13,046 nucleotides of DNA from Peptococcaceae bacterium (GTDB taxonomy: Bacteria > Bacillota > Peptococcia > Peptococcales > Peptococcaceae): assembly GCA_017622155.1 (NCBI GenBank), contig JAGARS010000132.1, positions 1-13,046 on the forward strand. Reading direction: 5' to 3'. Within the stretch, counting starts at the first letter, position 1. The number at the start of each line of letters is the position of its first letter. Shown here piece by piece: positions 1-6,340 of this stretch. Both the position numbers and the translations under genes were made by a program. The notes under the pieces are model-generated. The model did no database searches. It saw only the letters and a program-made list of their open reading frames with translations, and was not told the origin of the DNA.

Positions 1-2
1 CT

Positions 3-83
3 TCTGTGTATAAAGAATTTGATGATGTACAGACCTTTATCCGCGAAATAGAGGTTATGAAGGAGCTTAATAATAATGGATGA
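3..83 (+). CDS. C-terminal end of an unidentified protein (partial)
   Basis: An open frame enters from the left edge and ends at TGA 81-83. Only 26 residues are visible, ending in VMKELNNNG. They are charged and probably helical (EFDD, FIREIEVMKEL), with no recognisable domain. The stop overlaps the ATG of the next gene by 8 bases, and the AAGGAG ribosome site of that gene (60-65) lies inside this frame. The two genes are therefore probably co-transcribed and translationally coupled. The function cannot be inferred from this remnant. Confidence 0.6.
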   Translation, partial: SVYKEFDDVQTFIREIEVMKELNNNG

Positions 84-570
84 ACAGGTAGTGAAATATC
101 GGGAAGCCAAAATTATGGAACCGATTTATCGGATGTATAAAGTAATTGAGGAGGAAGATGTGCTAAAGGCGCAGACACTGATGTCTGTCACGATGCAGTA
201 TATCATTGAGCATTACAGCGGAAAACCATTGCGCCCTGCAGATGTACAGCAGATTTTACGTGCGGTGTTGTTGCGTGAAGATGACGGGAAATATTATGCA
301 TTGTATGTTCACAACGAGCTGCAGGTAAAAGTTGCCGAATGGCTGACACTGCTTTGTGTGGATTTGCCGGTTACTTTGGAACAGCTAGGCGATATGGTAA
401 ATCGTTTTGCAGATGAACTGAATGGACAAGACTACATCACTTTAAAAGCCAGTGGCGTAATTGGAATCCTAAAAGAAATTGCGGCAGATGTGAATCTGTT
501 GTTGTTAGAACGTCTGACATTAAATGAATCAATTTATCTTACAGAACTGCAAACTTTTTTGGTGCAATAA
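76..570 (+). CDS. Unknown 164-aa cytoplasmic protein
   Basis: I do not recognise this protein. It is 164 residues, rich in Leu, Glu and Val, and probably largely helical, with no signal peptide, membrane segment or cysteine cluster. The start ATG at 76 has AAGGAG (60-65) ten bases upstream and overlaps the end of the preceding frame, which supports coupled translation. It has normal codon use and clean read-through to TAA 568-570. The next gene starts about 70 bases downstream with no hairpin terminator between, so it may share a transcript with the LytR-type gene. The location next to a cell-wall ligase hints at an envelope or growth context, but that is only neighbourhood inference. Confidence 0.75.
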   Translation: MDEQVVKYREAKIMEPIYRMYKVIEEEDVLKAQTLMSVTMQYIIEHYSGKPLRPADVQQILRAVLLREDDGKYYALYVHNELQVKVAEWLTLLCVDLPVTLEQLGDMVNRFADELNGQDYITLKASGVIGILKEIAADVNLLLLERLTLNESIYLTELQTFLVQ

Positions 571-642
571 ACGTCTAAATAATAAGCGTTTACTGAAAAA
601 TGTACAAAGTATATAGCAGTGTTGGAAGAAGGAGCGTTTATT

Positions 643-2142
643 GTGGATACTGAAACAGAAAATAAAAAAGAAAAACAAAAAAAGAAAAAAAGTCTTGGTC
701 GAATTATCTTAATGATTATTGGATTTGTTCTTTTGTTTGCGGTTACTGTAGCCCTTACGATTGGCTTTCTAACTATTCGCCCGCCGGATGTTTCTGGAAA
801 AAATACAAATTCGGATAAAACTACCCAAGTAGAAGAACGTACAGATGGACGATATAGTGTGCTTGTGGTGGGCACTGACGATGCAGGACTGAATACGGAT
901 ACGATTCTGGTAGCATCTCTGGATAGTAAGCATAACACAGCCAGTGTCATGAGTATTCCACGTGATACGATGTCTAATGTGACACGCAATGTGAAAAAAA
1001 TCAATGCTGCATATGCTGCCGGAGCGAAAGACGGGGTTGGGAATATTGATAACCTGAAGAAAGAAATATCCTATTTGGTTGGCTTTCCGGTAGACAATTA
1101 TGTAGTAATTGACTTGACAGCTTTTGAAGAGCTAATTGATGCATTGGGCGGTGTCACCATTGATGTACCACGCAATATGCATTATGATGATCCATATCAG
1201 GATTTGCATATCCATATAGATAAGGGATTACAGACGCTAAATGGGAAAGATGCCATTGGTTTTGTAAGATTTCGCAGTGATTATGCTGAAGGTGACCTTG
1301 GCCGTGTAAAAGCGCAGCAGATGTTTATTGAAGCATTAGCCAAACAGGTAGCAACACCGGCCACGGTAACAAAACTGCCACAGCTGACAGATATCGTTTT
1401 GGACAATATGCGTACTGACTTGACTTATGGTGAACTGGTGTGGTTTGTAAAAGAAGCAGTTAGTGTAGATATGTCTACCAATTTGCATATGTTCACTTTA
1501 CCGGGTATTGCAGAGACTGTGAAGCCAAATGGGTCTTATCAAGCGTTGTCGTACTATCTACCGTATGAAGACGAAATTCTGGAAATCGTGAATGCATATT
1601 TTAATCCATATTCCAAGGATTTAGTTGATTTGAATGTGGTAGATACCGAAGCGCTATTAGCGCAGGCGGGAAAACAGCGTGCAGAACGGGAACAGCAAAA
1701 AGAAGAAACTGAAAATGCAGAAGGTGTAGAAGACGAGAGCAATGCCGGTGCGTTAGATGAAAACGGAAATCCAATTGAAAAGAATGACAATACATCTGTA
1801 AATGAAGAAAATCATGCTGGCAATGATACCAGCAACCGTGAAGAAGATTCGACAGATATTAGTATCGATGAAAATAATGGAGATACATCTGCGATAGAAC
1901 CAGAGCAAAATCCTGACAACACTACAGAACCGACCAATCCAAATACACAGGCACCTGATGAAGTGCTGAAAAGTGAGGCAGAGCAGGAATTTAATCCTGT
2001 TGAAGAGCTTGAAGATATAACGGATGCCGGAGCACAATTACCGGAAACACCGGAAGGCTCTGCTGAACAACTGCCTGAAACAGAAGAACCTGTACAATCG
2101 GGCGGTATTCCGGGTGAAGTACTGAAATCGGATGTAGAATAA
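643..2142 (+). CDS. LytR-CpsA-Psr (LCP) family cell-wall glycopolymer ligase with acidic tail
   Basis: This is a membrane-anchored LCP-family phosphotransferase. The family attaches undecaprenyl-linked glycopolymers to peptidoglycan on the outer face of the membrane. I prefer the GTG at 643 (499 aa) because GAAGGAG (628-634) sits 8 bases before it; an in-frame GTG at 619 has no such site. The order is a Lys-rich cytoplasmic head (about residues 8-16), one membrane helix (about 20-44), and the LCP domain (about 72-232). Hallmarks include TDTILVASLD, SIPRDT (Arg107/Asp108) and the Arg-rich stretch FVRFRSD...GDLGRVKAQQ (Arg209, Arg211, Asp218, Arg221). About 100 further residues follow. The last ~160 residues are low-complexity Glu/Asn/Asp/Pro/Thr, presumably disordered and extracellular, with a near-repeated EVLKS(E/D) element. 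A weak TATATA box near 610 could be a promoter, but I do not call it. The DUF3775-like gene follows 21 bases later. Confidence 0.93.
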   Translation: MDTETENKKEKQKKKKSLGRIILMIIGFVLLFAVTVALTIGFLTIRPPDVSGKNTNSDKTTQVEERTDGRYSVLVVGTDDAGLNTDTILVASLDSKHNTASVMSIPRDTMSNVTRNVKKINAAYAAGAKDGVGNIDNLKKEISYLVGFPVDNYVVIDLTAFEELIDALGGVTIDVPRNMHYDDPYQDLHIHIDKGLQTLNGKDAIGFVRFRSDYAEGDLGRVKAQQMFIEALAKQVATPATVTKLPQLTDIVLDNMRTDLTYGELVWFVKEAVSVDMSTNLHMFTLPGIAETVKPNGSYQALSYYLPYEDEILEIVNAYFNPYSKDLVDLNVVDTEALLAQAGKQRAEREQQKEETENAEGVEDESNAGALDENGNPIEKNDNTSVNEENHAGNDTSNREEDSTDISIDENNGDTSAIEPEQNPDNTTEPTNPNTQAPDEVLKSEAEQEFNPVEELEDITDAGAQLPETPEGSAEQLPETEEPVQSGGIPGEVLKSDVE

Positions 2143-2163
2143 TTTCCTGAGGAGGAATAGATT

Positions 2164-2541
2164 ATGTTTACCAATGAAAAAGATGTAATTTTAGAAACTA
2201 TTCGCTTAGCTAGTGAACGTGAACAGGCAAGAGCCGACTATGAAGCGGTTAACGGTGCAAAAAAATGGGGCGTATATTTGCCGGAAGAAAAAGCGTTGAA
2301 TGATTATCTGATGACATTAGAACGCGATGTAGTGGAAACATTAGAAGCACTGATGCTTATTGGCCGTGACGACGAATATCGCGCGGAAGGTGTGTCTCCG
2401 GAACAGAACTATTTGAATCTGAAAGAAAAACGTTATCACCATCATCCGGACCAGCAGGCAGCTGTATATTACCTGACCGGCAAAAAACCTCTTGCGCAGT
2501 TCATGGAAGATGGTTTGAGCTATCTGGGGATTATTCTATAA
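2164..2541 (+). CDS. Small DUF3775-like protein of unknown function
   Basis: A 125-aa soluble protein with no signal peptide or membrane helix. The second half resembles the DUF3775 pattern as I remember it: a helix ending in EALMLIGRDD, then a segment ending in AAVYYLTGKKPLAQFMEDGLSYLG, which recalls the 'YLlg.P.Lad.LeeGL' ending of that family. The match is from memory and moderate. A His-rich patch (YHHHPDQ) lies in between. GGAGG at 2151-2155 is 8 bases before the ATG. It starts 21 bases after the LCP gene, so the two are probably one operon, closed by the terminator at 2571-2604. The function is unknown. Confidence 0.8.
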   Translation: MFTNEKDVILETIRLASEREQARADYEAVNGAKKWGVYLPEEKALNDYLMTLERDVVETLEALMLIGRDDEYRAEGVSPEQNYLNLKEKRYHHHPDQQAAVYYLTGKKPLAQFMEDGLSYLGIIL

Positions 2542-2570
2542 AATATATATTGTGTCGCAAAGAACTTATG

Positions 2571-2604
2571 CAGTCAGTCACAGCGTTGTGGCTGACTGTT
2601 TTTT
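2571..2604 (+). terminator. Intrinsic terminator after the LCP/DUF3775-like operon
   Basis: A 12-bp stem (2571-2582 with 2587-2598, one G-T wobble) closes a GCGT loop and is followed immediately by six T residues (2599-2604). This is a textbook rho-independent terminator 30 bases after the stop at 2541. Confidence 0.93.
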
Positions 2605-2622
2605 GCATTGTACGGTAAGTAC

Positions 2623-2637
2623 TCCACGCAGCGTGGA
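2623..2637. repeat. Perfect inverted repeat upstream of the XRE-desulfoferrodoxin gene
   Basis: TCCACGC and GCGTGGA flank a single A, making a 15-base dyad 51 bases before the ATG at 2688. It lies between the upstream terminator and the regulator gene, where an autoregulatory operator would be expected. There is no T-run directly after it, so it is a poor terminator. An operator role is inferred only. Confidence 0.5.
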
Positions 2638-2687
2638 TTGCTTTTCTTGCTGCAATACGTTATGCTTTTATGTGAGGGGGCGATGGC

Positions 2688-3272
2688 ATGGATAATCAAA
2701 AAACGGGTGCGCTGATTCGTGTATTGCGTATGGAAAAAGGATATACTCAGCAGCAGTTGGCGGAGCAGCTGAATGTCAGTGCAAAGACGATTTCTAAATG
2801 GGAAACAGCGGCAGGATACCCGGATATCTCATTGATCACACAGCTAGCGCAGATACTAGATACGACAAGTGAAGAATTATTACTGGGGAATATGCCGAAT
2901 GACAGGCAAAACGGAGGAAATATGAAGCGAATAAAATTCTATCAGTGCGAATTATGTGGAAATGTCTTAACTAGTACCGGAAATGCGACAATTAGCTGCT
3001 GTGGGCATAAATTGCTGCCATTGAAAGCACGGATAATGGATGAGGCGCACACGATACATATAGAAGAACTTGACGATGATTTTTTTATTACTTTTACCCA
3101 TGATATGACGAAAGAACATCATATCTGCTTTGCTGCGTGGGTCAGCTATGATCGTGTTATGCTTGTACGCATGTATCCGGAGCAGAATGCAGAACTGCAT
3201 ATGAATCTGCCGCGCAGAGGAGATTTTTATGTTTGCTGCAGCAAAGATGGATTATTTCATATGAAGCTGTAA
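2688..3272 (+). CDS. XRE-family HTH regulator fused to a desulfoferrodoxin-like iron domain
   Basis: The protein has 194 aa. Residues 6-66 are a Cro/CI-type helix-turn-helix (YTQQQLAEQLNVSAKTISKWE). After a short linker, residues 80-194 match desulfoferrodoxin. Cys87 and Cys90 (CELC) with Cys104-Cys105 form the desulforedoxin-type FeS4 site. A neelaredoxin-like superoxide reductase fold follows, with HDMTKEH (His138, His144) in place of HPMTxEH and His121/His124 in the region of the first histidine ligand. The final ligand pair, normally C-x-x-H-G in YCNxHGLW, reads CSKDGLF here, so Cys184 is kept but the histidine is Asp187. Such fusions are known in anaerobic Firmicutes and suggest sensing of oxygen, superoxide or iron state; the regulated genes are unknown. 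GAGGGGG (2674-2680) is 7 bases before the ATG. The gene is monocistronic, with terminators on both sides. Confidence 0.9.
   Translation: MDNQKTGALIRVLRMEKGYTQQQLAEQLNVSAKTISKWETAAGYPDISLITQLAQILDTTSEELLLGNMPNDRQNGGNMKRIKFYQCELCGNVLTSTGNATISCCGHKLLPLKARIMDEAHTIHIEELDDDFFITFTHDMTKEHHICFAAWVSYDRVMLVRMYPEQNAELHMNLPRRGDFYVCCSKDGLFHMKL
2913..2924 (+). promoter_or_regulatory. Internal Shine-Dalgarno and ATG before the iron domain
   Basis: Within the XRE-desulfoferrodoxin gene, GGAGG (2913-2917) stands four bases before an in-frame ATG (2922-2924, residue 79). That ATG is exactly where the desulfoferrodoxin domain begins (MKRIKFYQC). Initiation here would give a free 116-aa iron protein lacking the DNA-binding domain. 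The spacing is slightly short. Use of this site is inferred. Confidence 0.4.
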
Positions 3273-3284
3273 AGAATTTTTACG

Positions 3285-3324
3285 AACCATGCAAAGGAAA
3301 AGCATTTGCATGGTTTATTTTTTT
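3285..3324 (+). terminator. Intrinsic terminator after the XRE-desulfoferrodoxin gene
   Basis: A perfect 11-bp stem (AACCATGCAAA 3285-3295 with TTTGCATGGTT 3305-3315) encloses a 9-base loop, then TATTTTTTT. It begins 12 bases after the stop codon. Confidence 0.92.
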
Positions 3325-3434
3325 GCTTAAATAGAGTAAAATAATTTTTATAGTTTTACAAATTGAAAAAAATAGTGACGTTTTGGGTGAAGCATATAAC
3401 GTTTGAAATAAATATACAAGGTGGTTGAAGAGGT

Positions 3435-4190
3435 ATGTGTGAAGCGACTCAAAATCAGAAAAAGGTAGTGCTGGTGACCGGTGCATCTCGTGGTATCGGT
3501 AAAGCTGTAGCAGAGCGGTTTGCCCGGGAAGGTTATGCAGTGGCATTGCATTACAACACAGGTAAAGCGGAAGCAGAAGCGGCTGTACAGAAATTGACAT
3601 CGGCCGGATATACGGCTATGGCCGTACAGGCTGATGTGCGGGACAGCGCACAGGTACAGCAAATGGTGGATACAGTGTCACATGCGTTGGGGAATATAGG
3701 TATTTTAATTAATAATGCCGGTATAGCTCAGCAGAAACTATTCACTGACATTACTGATGAAGAATGGCACAACATGTTTGCGGTACATGTAGATGGCACA
3801 TTTTATTGTACTAGAGCAGTATTGCCGGTGATGATTCGTCAAAAACAGGGCTGTATTGTGAATATTTCTTCAATGTGGGGTCAGGTGGGAGGCTCCTGTG
3901 AAGTGCATTATTCTGCAGCCAAAGGGGCCATTCAGGCTATGACAAAAGCACTGGCCAAAGAAGTTGGTCCATCGGGTGTGCGGGTAAACTGTGTAGCGCC
4001 CGGCGTGATTCAGACAGAGATGAACAAACTGCTGGACGCAGAGACACTGGAAGCACTGCGTGAGGATACACCGCTTGAAATGTTAGGCACAGCAGAGCAT
4101 GTAGCGGATTTGGTATACTTTTTATGCAGCGAACAGGCGACATTTATTACCGGACAGATTATGGGTATAAACGGCGGTATGGTTATCTGA
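3435..4190 (+). CDS. ymfI: FabG-like short-chain reductase, YmfI / EF-P 5-aminopentanone reductase type
   Basis: A classical NAD(P)H-dependent short-chain dehydrogenase of 251 aa. Visible motifs are the cofactor loop TGASRGIG (15-22), ADVRD (66-70), NNAG (93-96), and the catalytic Ser146, Tyr159 and Lys163 (YSAAK). Several stretches match the YmfI subfamily better than fatty-acid FabG as I recall them: FTDITDEEW, NISSMWG, GGSCEVHYSA, and the C-terminus FITGQIMGINGGMVI. In Bacillus subtilis YmfI reduces 5-aminopentanone on a lysine of elongation factor P to 5-aminopentanol. Substrate assignment here is by resemblance only; 3-oxoacyl-ACP reductase is the alternative. The gene stands alone, not in a fab cluster, which favours YmfI. 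A possible ribosome site is AAGGTGG (3419-3425), 9 bases before the ATG. Confidence 0.85.
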   Translation: MCEATQNQKKVVLVTGASRGIGKAVAERFAREGYAVALHYNTGKAEAEAAVQKLTSAGYTAMAVQADVRDSAQVQQMVDTVSHALGNIGILINNAGIAQQKLFTDITDEEWHNMFAVHVDGTFYCTRAVLPVMIRQKQGCIVNISSMWGQVGGSCEVHYSAAKGAIQAMTKALAKEVGPSGVRVNCVAPGVIQTEMNKLLDAETLEALREDTPLEMLGTAEHVADLVYFLCSEQATFITGQIMGINGGMVI

Positions 4191-4278
4191 TACGGACAAG
4201 TATCCGCTTGTGAAGGATTTTGTATACAAGCAAATTGATAGAATTAGATTGACTTATTACAAAATACAGAAAAAAGAC

Positions 4279-4307
4279 TTGCATTTCTAGAAAAAGTATA
4301 GTATCAT
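4279..4307 (+). promoter_or_regulatory. Sigma-A type promoter for the amino-acid symporter
   Basis: TTGCAT (4279-4284), a 17-base spacer and TATCAT (4302-4307) lie 61 bases before the symporter ATG. The transcript would carry a leader of about 50 bases containing only a weak A/T hairpin (AAAAAGA/TCTTTTT near 4320-4337). That is too short for the glycine riboswitch sometimes found before such transporters. Confidence 0.65.
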
Positions 4308-4367
4308 TGTCCACATGAAAAAGAATGATGTCTTTTTACAAAGGACACAGATTAGGGGGACAACAAC

Positions 4368-5759
4368 ATGGTACAAACAATTGAAAGCGTAAATGGTATT
4401 ATTAATGGCTTTGTGTGGGGCCCGGTAATGCTGCTTCTGCTGGTAGGCACAGGGATTTTACTGACAGTCCGTGCTGGTTTTCCGCAGATTCTGAAACTTG
4501 GAACAATTATGAAAAACACAGTCGGGACATTATTTGGTCCTGATGCACACAAAAAAGACGAAGCAGGGATTTCTCCTTATCAGGCAGTAGCAACTGCGCT
4601 GGCTTCCACTGTAGGTACCGGTAATATCACCGGGGTTGCAACTGCAATTGTTGCAGGGGGTCCTGGTGCAGTATTCTGGATGTGGATTAGTGCTCTGTTC
4701 GGCACCATGACCAAATTCGCCGAAGTTACTCTGGCAGTAAAATATCGTCAGAAAAATGAACGCGGTGAATGGGTAGGGGGCCCGATGTACTACATGGAAA
4801 ACGGCCTGAATATGAAATGGTTAGGCGTGATTTTTGCAATATTAGCTACATTAGCTTCTTTCGGGATTGGGAACATGACTCAGTCCAACTCTATCGCAAG
4901 TGCATTAAACACTACAGTAGGTATTCCAACCTGGATTACTGGTGTAGTGATTGCAGCAATCGTTGGTATTGTTATTTTGGGCGGTATCAAACGTATCGCA
5001 CAGGTTACTGAAAAATTAGTGCCTGCTATGGGTGCTCTGTATGTAATTCTGGGTATTGTTACAATTGTTATGAACATTGATAAACTGCCGGGTGCATTCG
5101 CAATCATCTTTGAATGTGCGTTCAACCCACAGGCAGCTATGGGTGGGGTATTAGGTTACACCATTATGAATGCAATTCGCTTCGGTTTTGCCCGCGGCGT
5201 ATTCTCCAATGAAGCCGGTTTAGGTAGTGCACCTATCGCTCACGCAGCAGCAAACACAGACAATCCTGTAAAACAGGGTATGTGGGGTGCATTTGAAGTT
5301 ATCTTCGATACATTTATCATTTGTACCATTACCTCTCTGGTAGTAGTAATGAGCGGTATGTGGATGCCTGGCGTAGGGTTAGACGGTGCAGCATTATCCA
5401 TCGCAGCATTCCAGGCTTCTCTGGGCGGTGTTGGTGCAGCTGGTGTTACTGTTGGTACAGTACTGTTTGCATTATCCACCTTATTGGGCTGGTCCTACTA
5501 TGGTGAAAAAGCTATTGAATATCTGTTCAAAACAAAATCTTGGGTTGGTTATGTAAAACTGGGTTACAAAGTAGTATTTATCGTTGCAGCATTTATCGGT
5601 TCTATCGGTGGTCTGCAGCTGATTTGGGCAATTGCCGATACATTAAACGGCTTGATGGCAATCCCGAACTTGATTGCTCTGGTACTGCTGAGCGGTACAG
5701 TAACCAAACTGGTAAAAGATTATTTCAAAGAAGAAAAAGCGAAAAAATCTGCCAACTAA
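4368..5759 (+). CDS. Alanine/glycine:cation symporter family (AGCS) transporter
   Basis: A 463-aa polytopic membrane protein, full length for the AGCS (sodium:alanine symporter) family. The family couples uptake of alanine or glycine to Na+ or H+. Family motifs are TGNITGVATAI (84-94), GGPGAVFWMW (97-106), GGPMYYMENG (137-146), and the signature around 272-294 (RFGFARGVFSNEAGLGSAP, then IAHAA). About ten or more hydrophobic helices are apparent, and the C-terminus is short and lysine-rich. An AGGGGG ribosome site (about 4353-4358) precedes the ATG. Codon choice is more C-ending (ATC, ACC, TTC, AAC) than in most neighbours, suggesting high expression. It is monocistronic, with a promoter at 4279-4307 and a hairpin at 5789-5826. 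The exact substrate and coupling ion are not readable from the sequence. Confidence 0.95.
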   Translation: MVQTIESVNGIINGFVWGPVMLLLLVGTGILLTVRAGFPQILKLGTIMKNTVGTLFGPDAHKKDEAGISPYQAVATALASTVGTGNITGVATAIVAGGPGAVFWMWISALFGTMTKFAEVTLAVKYRQKNERGEWVGGPMYYMENGLNMKWLGVIFAILATLASFGIGNMTQSNSIASALNTTVGIPTWITGVVIAAIVGIVILGGIKRIAQVTEKLVPAMGALYVILGIVTIVMNIDKLPGAFAIIFECAFNPQAAMGGVLGYTIMNAIRFGFARGVFSNEAGLGSAPIAHAAANTDNPVKQGMWGAFEVIFDTFIICTITSLVVVMSGMWMPGVGLDGAALSIAAFQASLGGVGAAGVTVGTVLFALSTLLGWSYYGEKAIEYLFKTKSWVGYVKLGYKVVFIVAAFIGSIGGLQLIWAIADTLNGLMAIPNLIALVLLSGTVTKLVKDYFKEEKAKKSAN

Positions 5760-5788
5760 TTTAGCCCACACAATTTTTATATCATAAA

Positions 5789-5826
5789 GAAACAGGAGCT
5801 TGCGCCTTTGGTGCGGCTCCTGTTTC
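5789..5826 (+). terminator. Hairpin terminator after the symporter gene
   Basis: A perfect 11-bp stem (GAAACAGGAGC 5789-5799 with GCTCCTGTTTC 5816-5826) is extended inside by a GCGCC/GGTGC helix with a TTT loop. The T-tract is poor (ATGTTTCTCTT follows), so termination may be less efficient than at the other terminators here. Confidence 0.65.
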
Positions 5827-5863
5827 ATGTTTCTCTTAAAAAATGCCAATCTGAAAAATATGT

Positions 5864-5893
5864 TTCCACAACAACAGCAACCTGTGATATAAT
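5864..5893 (+). promoter_or_regulatory. Extended -10 promoter for the mrnC operon
   Basis: TGATATAAT (5885-5893) is a perfect extended -10 element. TTCCAC (5864-5869) is a weak -35 with an 18-base spacer. Transcription would start near 5900, which makes the ATG at 5902 an unlikely start and supports initiation of mrnC at 5935. Confidence 0.7.
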
Positions 5894-5934
5894 ATAACAA
5901 TATGGCCTTTTGCAGAAGGGTGAGGGGATTCGTG

Positions 5935-6339
5935 ATGTTATTAGATTTTACATATGAAGGACGGCCGGCGGAGCTTCCGGCACTGACATTGGCGTATGTA
6001 GGGGATGCAGTGTACGAGCTGTATGTACGCCAGAATATTTTGGCGCAAAGTGTAAAGGCGCATAATTTACACTATTTAGGTGTAAGTCGTGTCAACAACA
6101 ATACACAGGCTTCGCTTTTGATGAAGATTGAGCCGGAGCTGACTGAGATTGAGCAGAGCGTGGTACGGCGAGGACGCAATGCCAAAGGGATTGTGCCAAA
6201 GAATGCCGATGTGCAGACATATCGCAAAAGCACGGCATTGGAAGCACTGGTGGGTTATCTATATCTGAATGGTGAAGAAGAACGCCTGCGCTGGGTATTG
6301 GGGCAGATTGAAGAGATTGTGTCACAGGGAGGTCATTGA
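5935..6339 (+). CDS. mrnC: Mini-ribonuclease III
   Basis: This is the RNase III catalytic domain without a double-stranded-RNA-binding domain. In Bacillus subtilis it matures 23S rRNA ends as a dimer in the cytoplasm. With the ATG at 5935 the protein is 134 aa, the usual size for the family. Motifs are LTLAYVGDAVYELYVR (catalytic Asp24) and ALEALVGYLYL (catalytic Glu103), plus RRGRNAKG in the middle. GAGGGG (5922-5927) is 7 bases before the chosen ATG. An in-frame ATG at 5902 would add 11 residues but lies almost at the predicted transcription start. The stop is one base from the thyX ATG, so the two are coupled. The usual upstream partner cysS is absent; the symporter sits there instead. Confidence 0.93.
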   Translation: MLLDFTYEGRPAELPALTLAYVGDAVYELYVRQNILAQSVKAHNLHYLGVSRVNNNTQASLLMKIEPELTEIEQSVVRRGRNAKGIVPKNADVQTYRKSTALEALVGYLYLNGEEERLRWVLGQIEEIVSQGGH

Positions 6340-6340
6340 T

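Noticed and set aside
619..642. Upstream GTG start for the LCP gene
   Set aside because: It has no Shine-Dalgarno site, whereas GTG 643 has GAAGGAG at good spacing.
2030..2090. LPET segments in the LCP tail that look like sortase signals
   Set aside because: They are followed by P or E and not G, and there is no hydrophobic helix or positively charged end after them.
4199..4240. Small hairpins (ACAAG/CTTGT) after the reductase gene
   Set aside because: The stems are 5-6 bp with no T-run, so they cannot be supported as a terminator.
4191..4367. Possible glycine riboswitch before the AGCS symporter
   Set aside because: The promoter at 4279-4307 leaves only about 50 bases of leader, with no GGAGAG/CCGAAGG-type core and no terminator hairpin.
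6269..6340. Longer start for the ThyX-like gene inside mrnC
   Set aside because: The ATG at 6341 has a strong GGGAGG site and immediately follows the mrnC stop. The extra 24 residues are an out-of-frame reading of mrnC.
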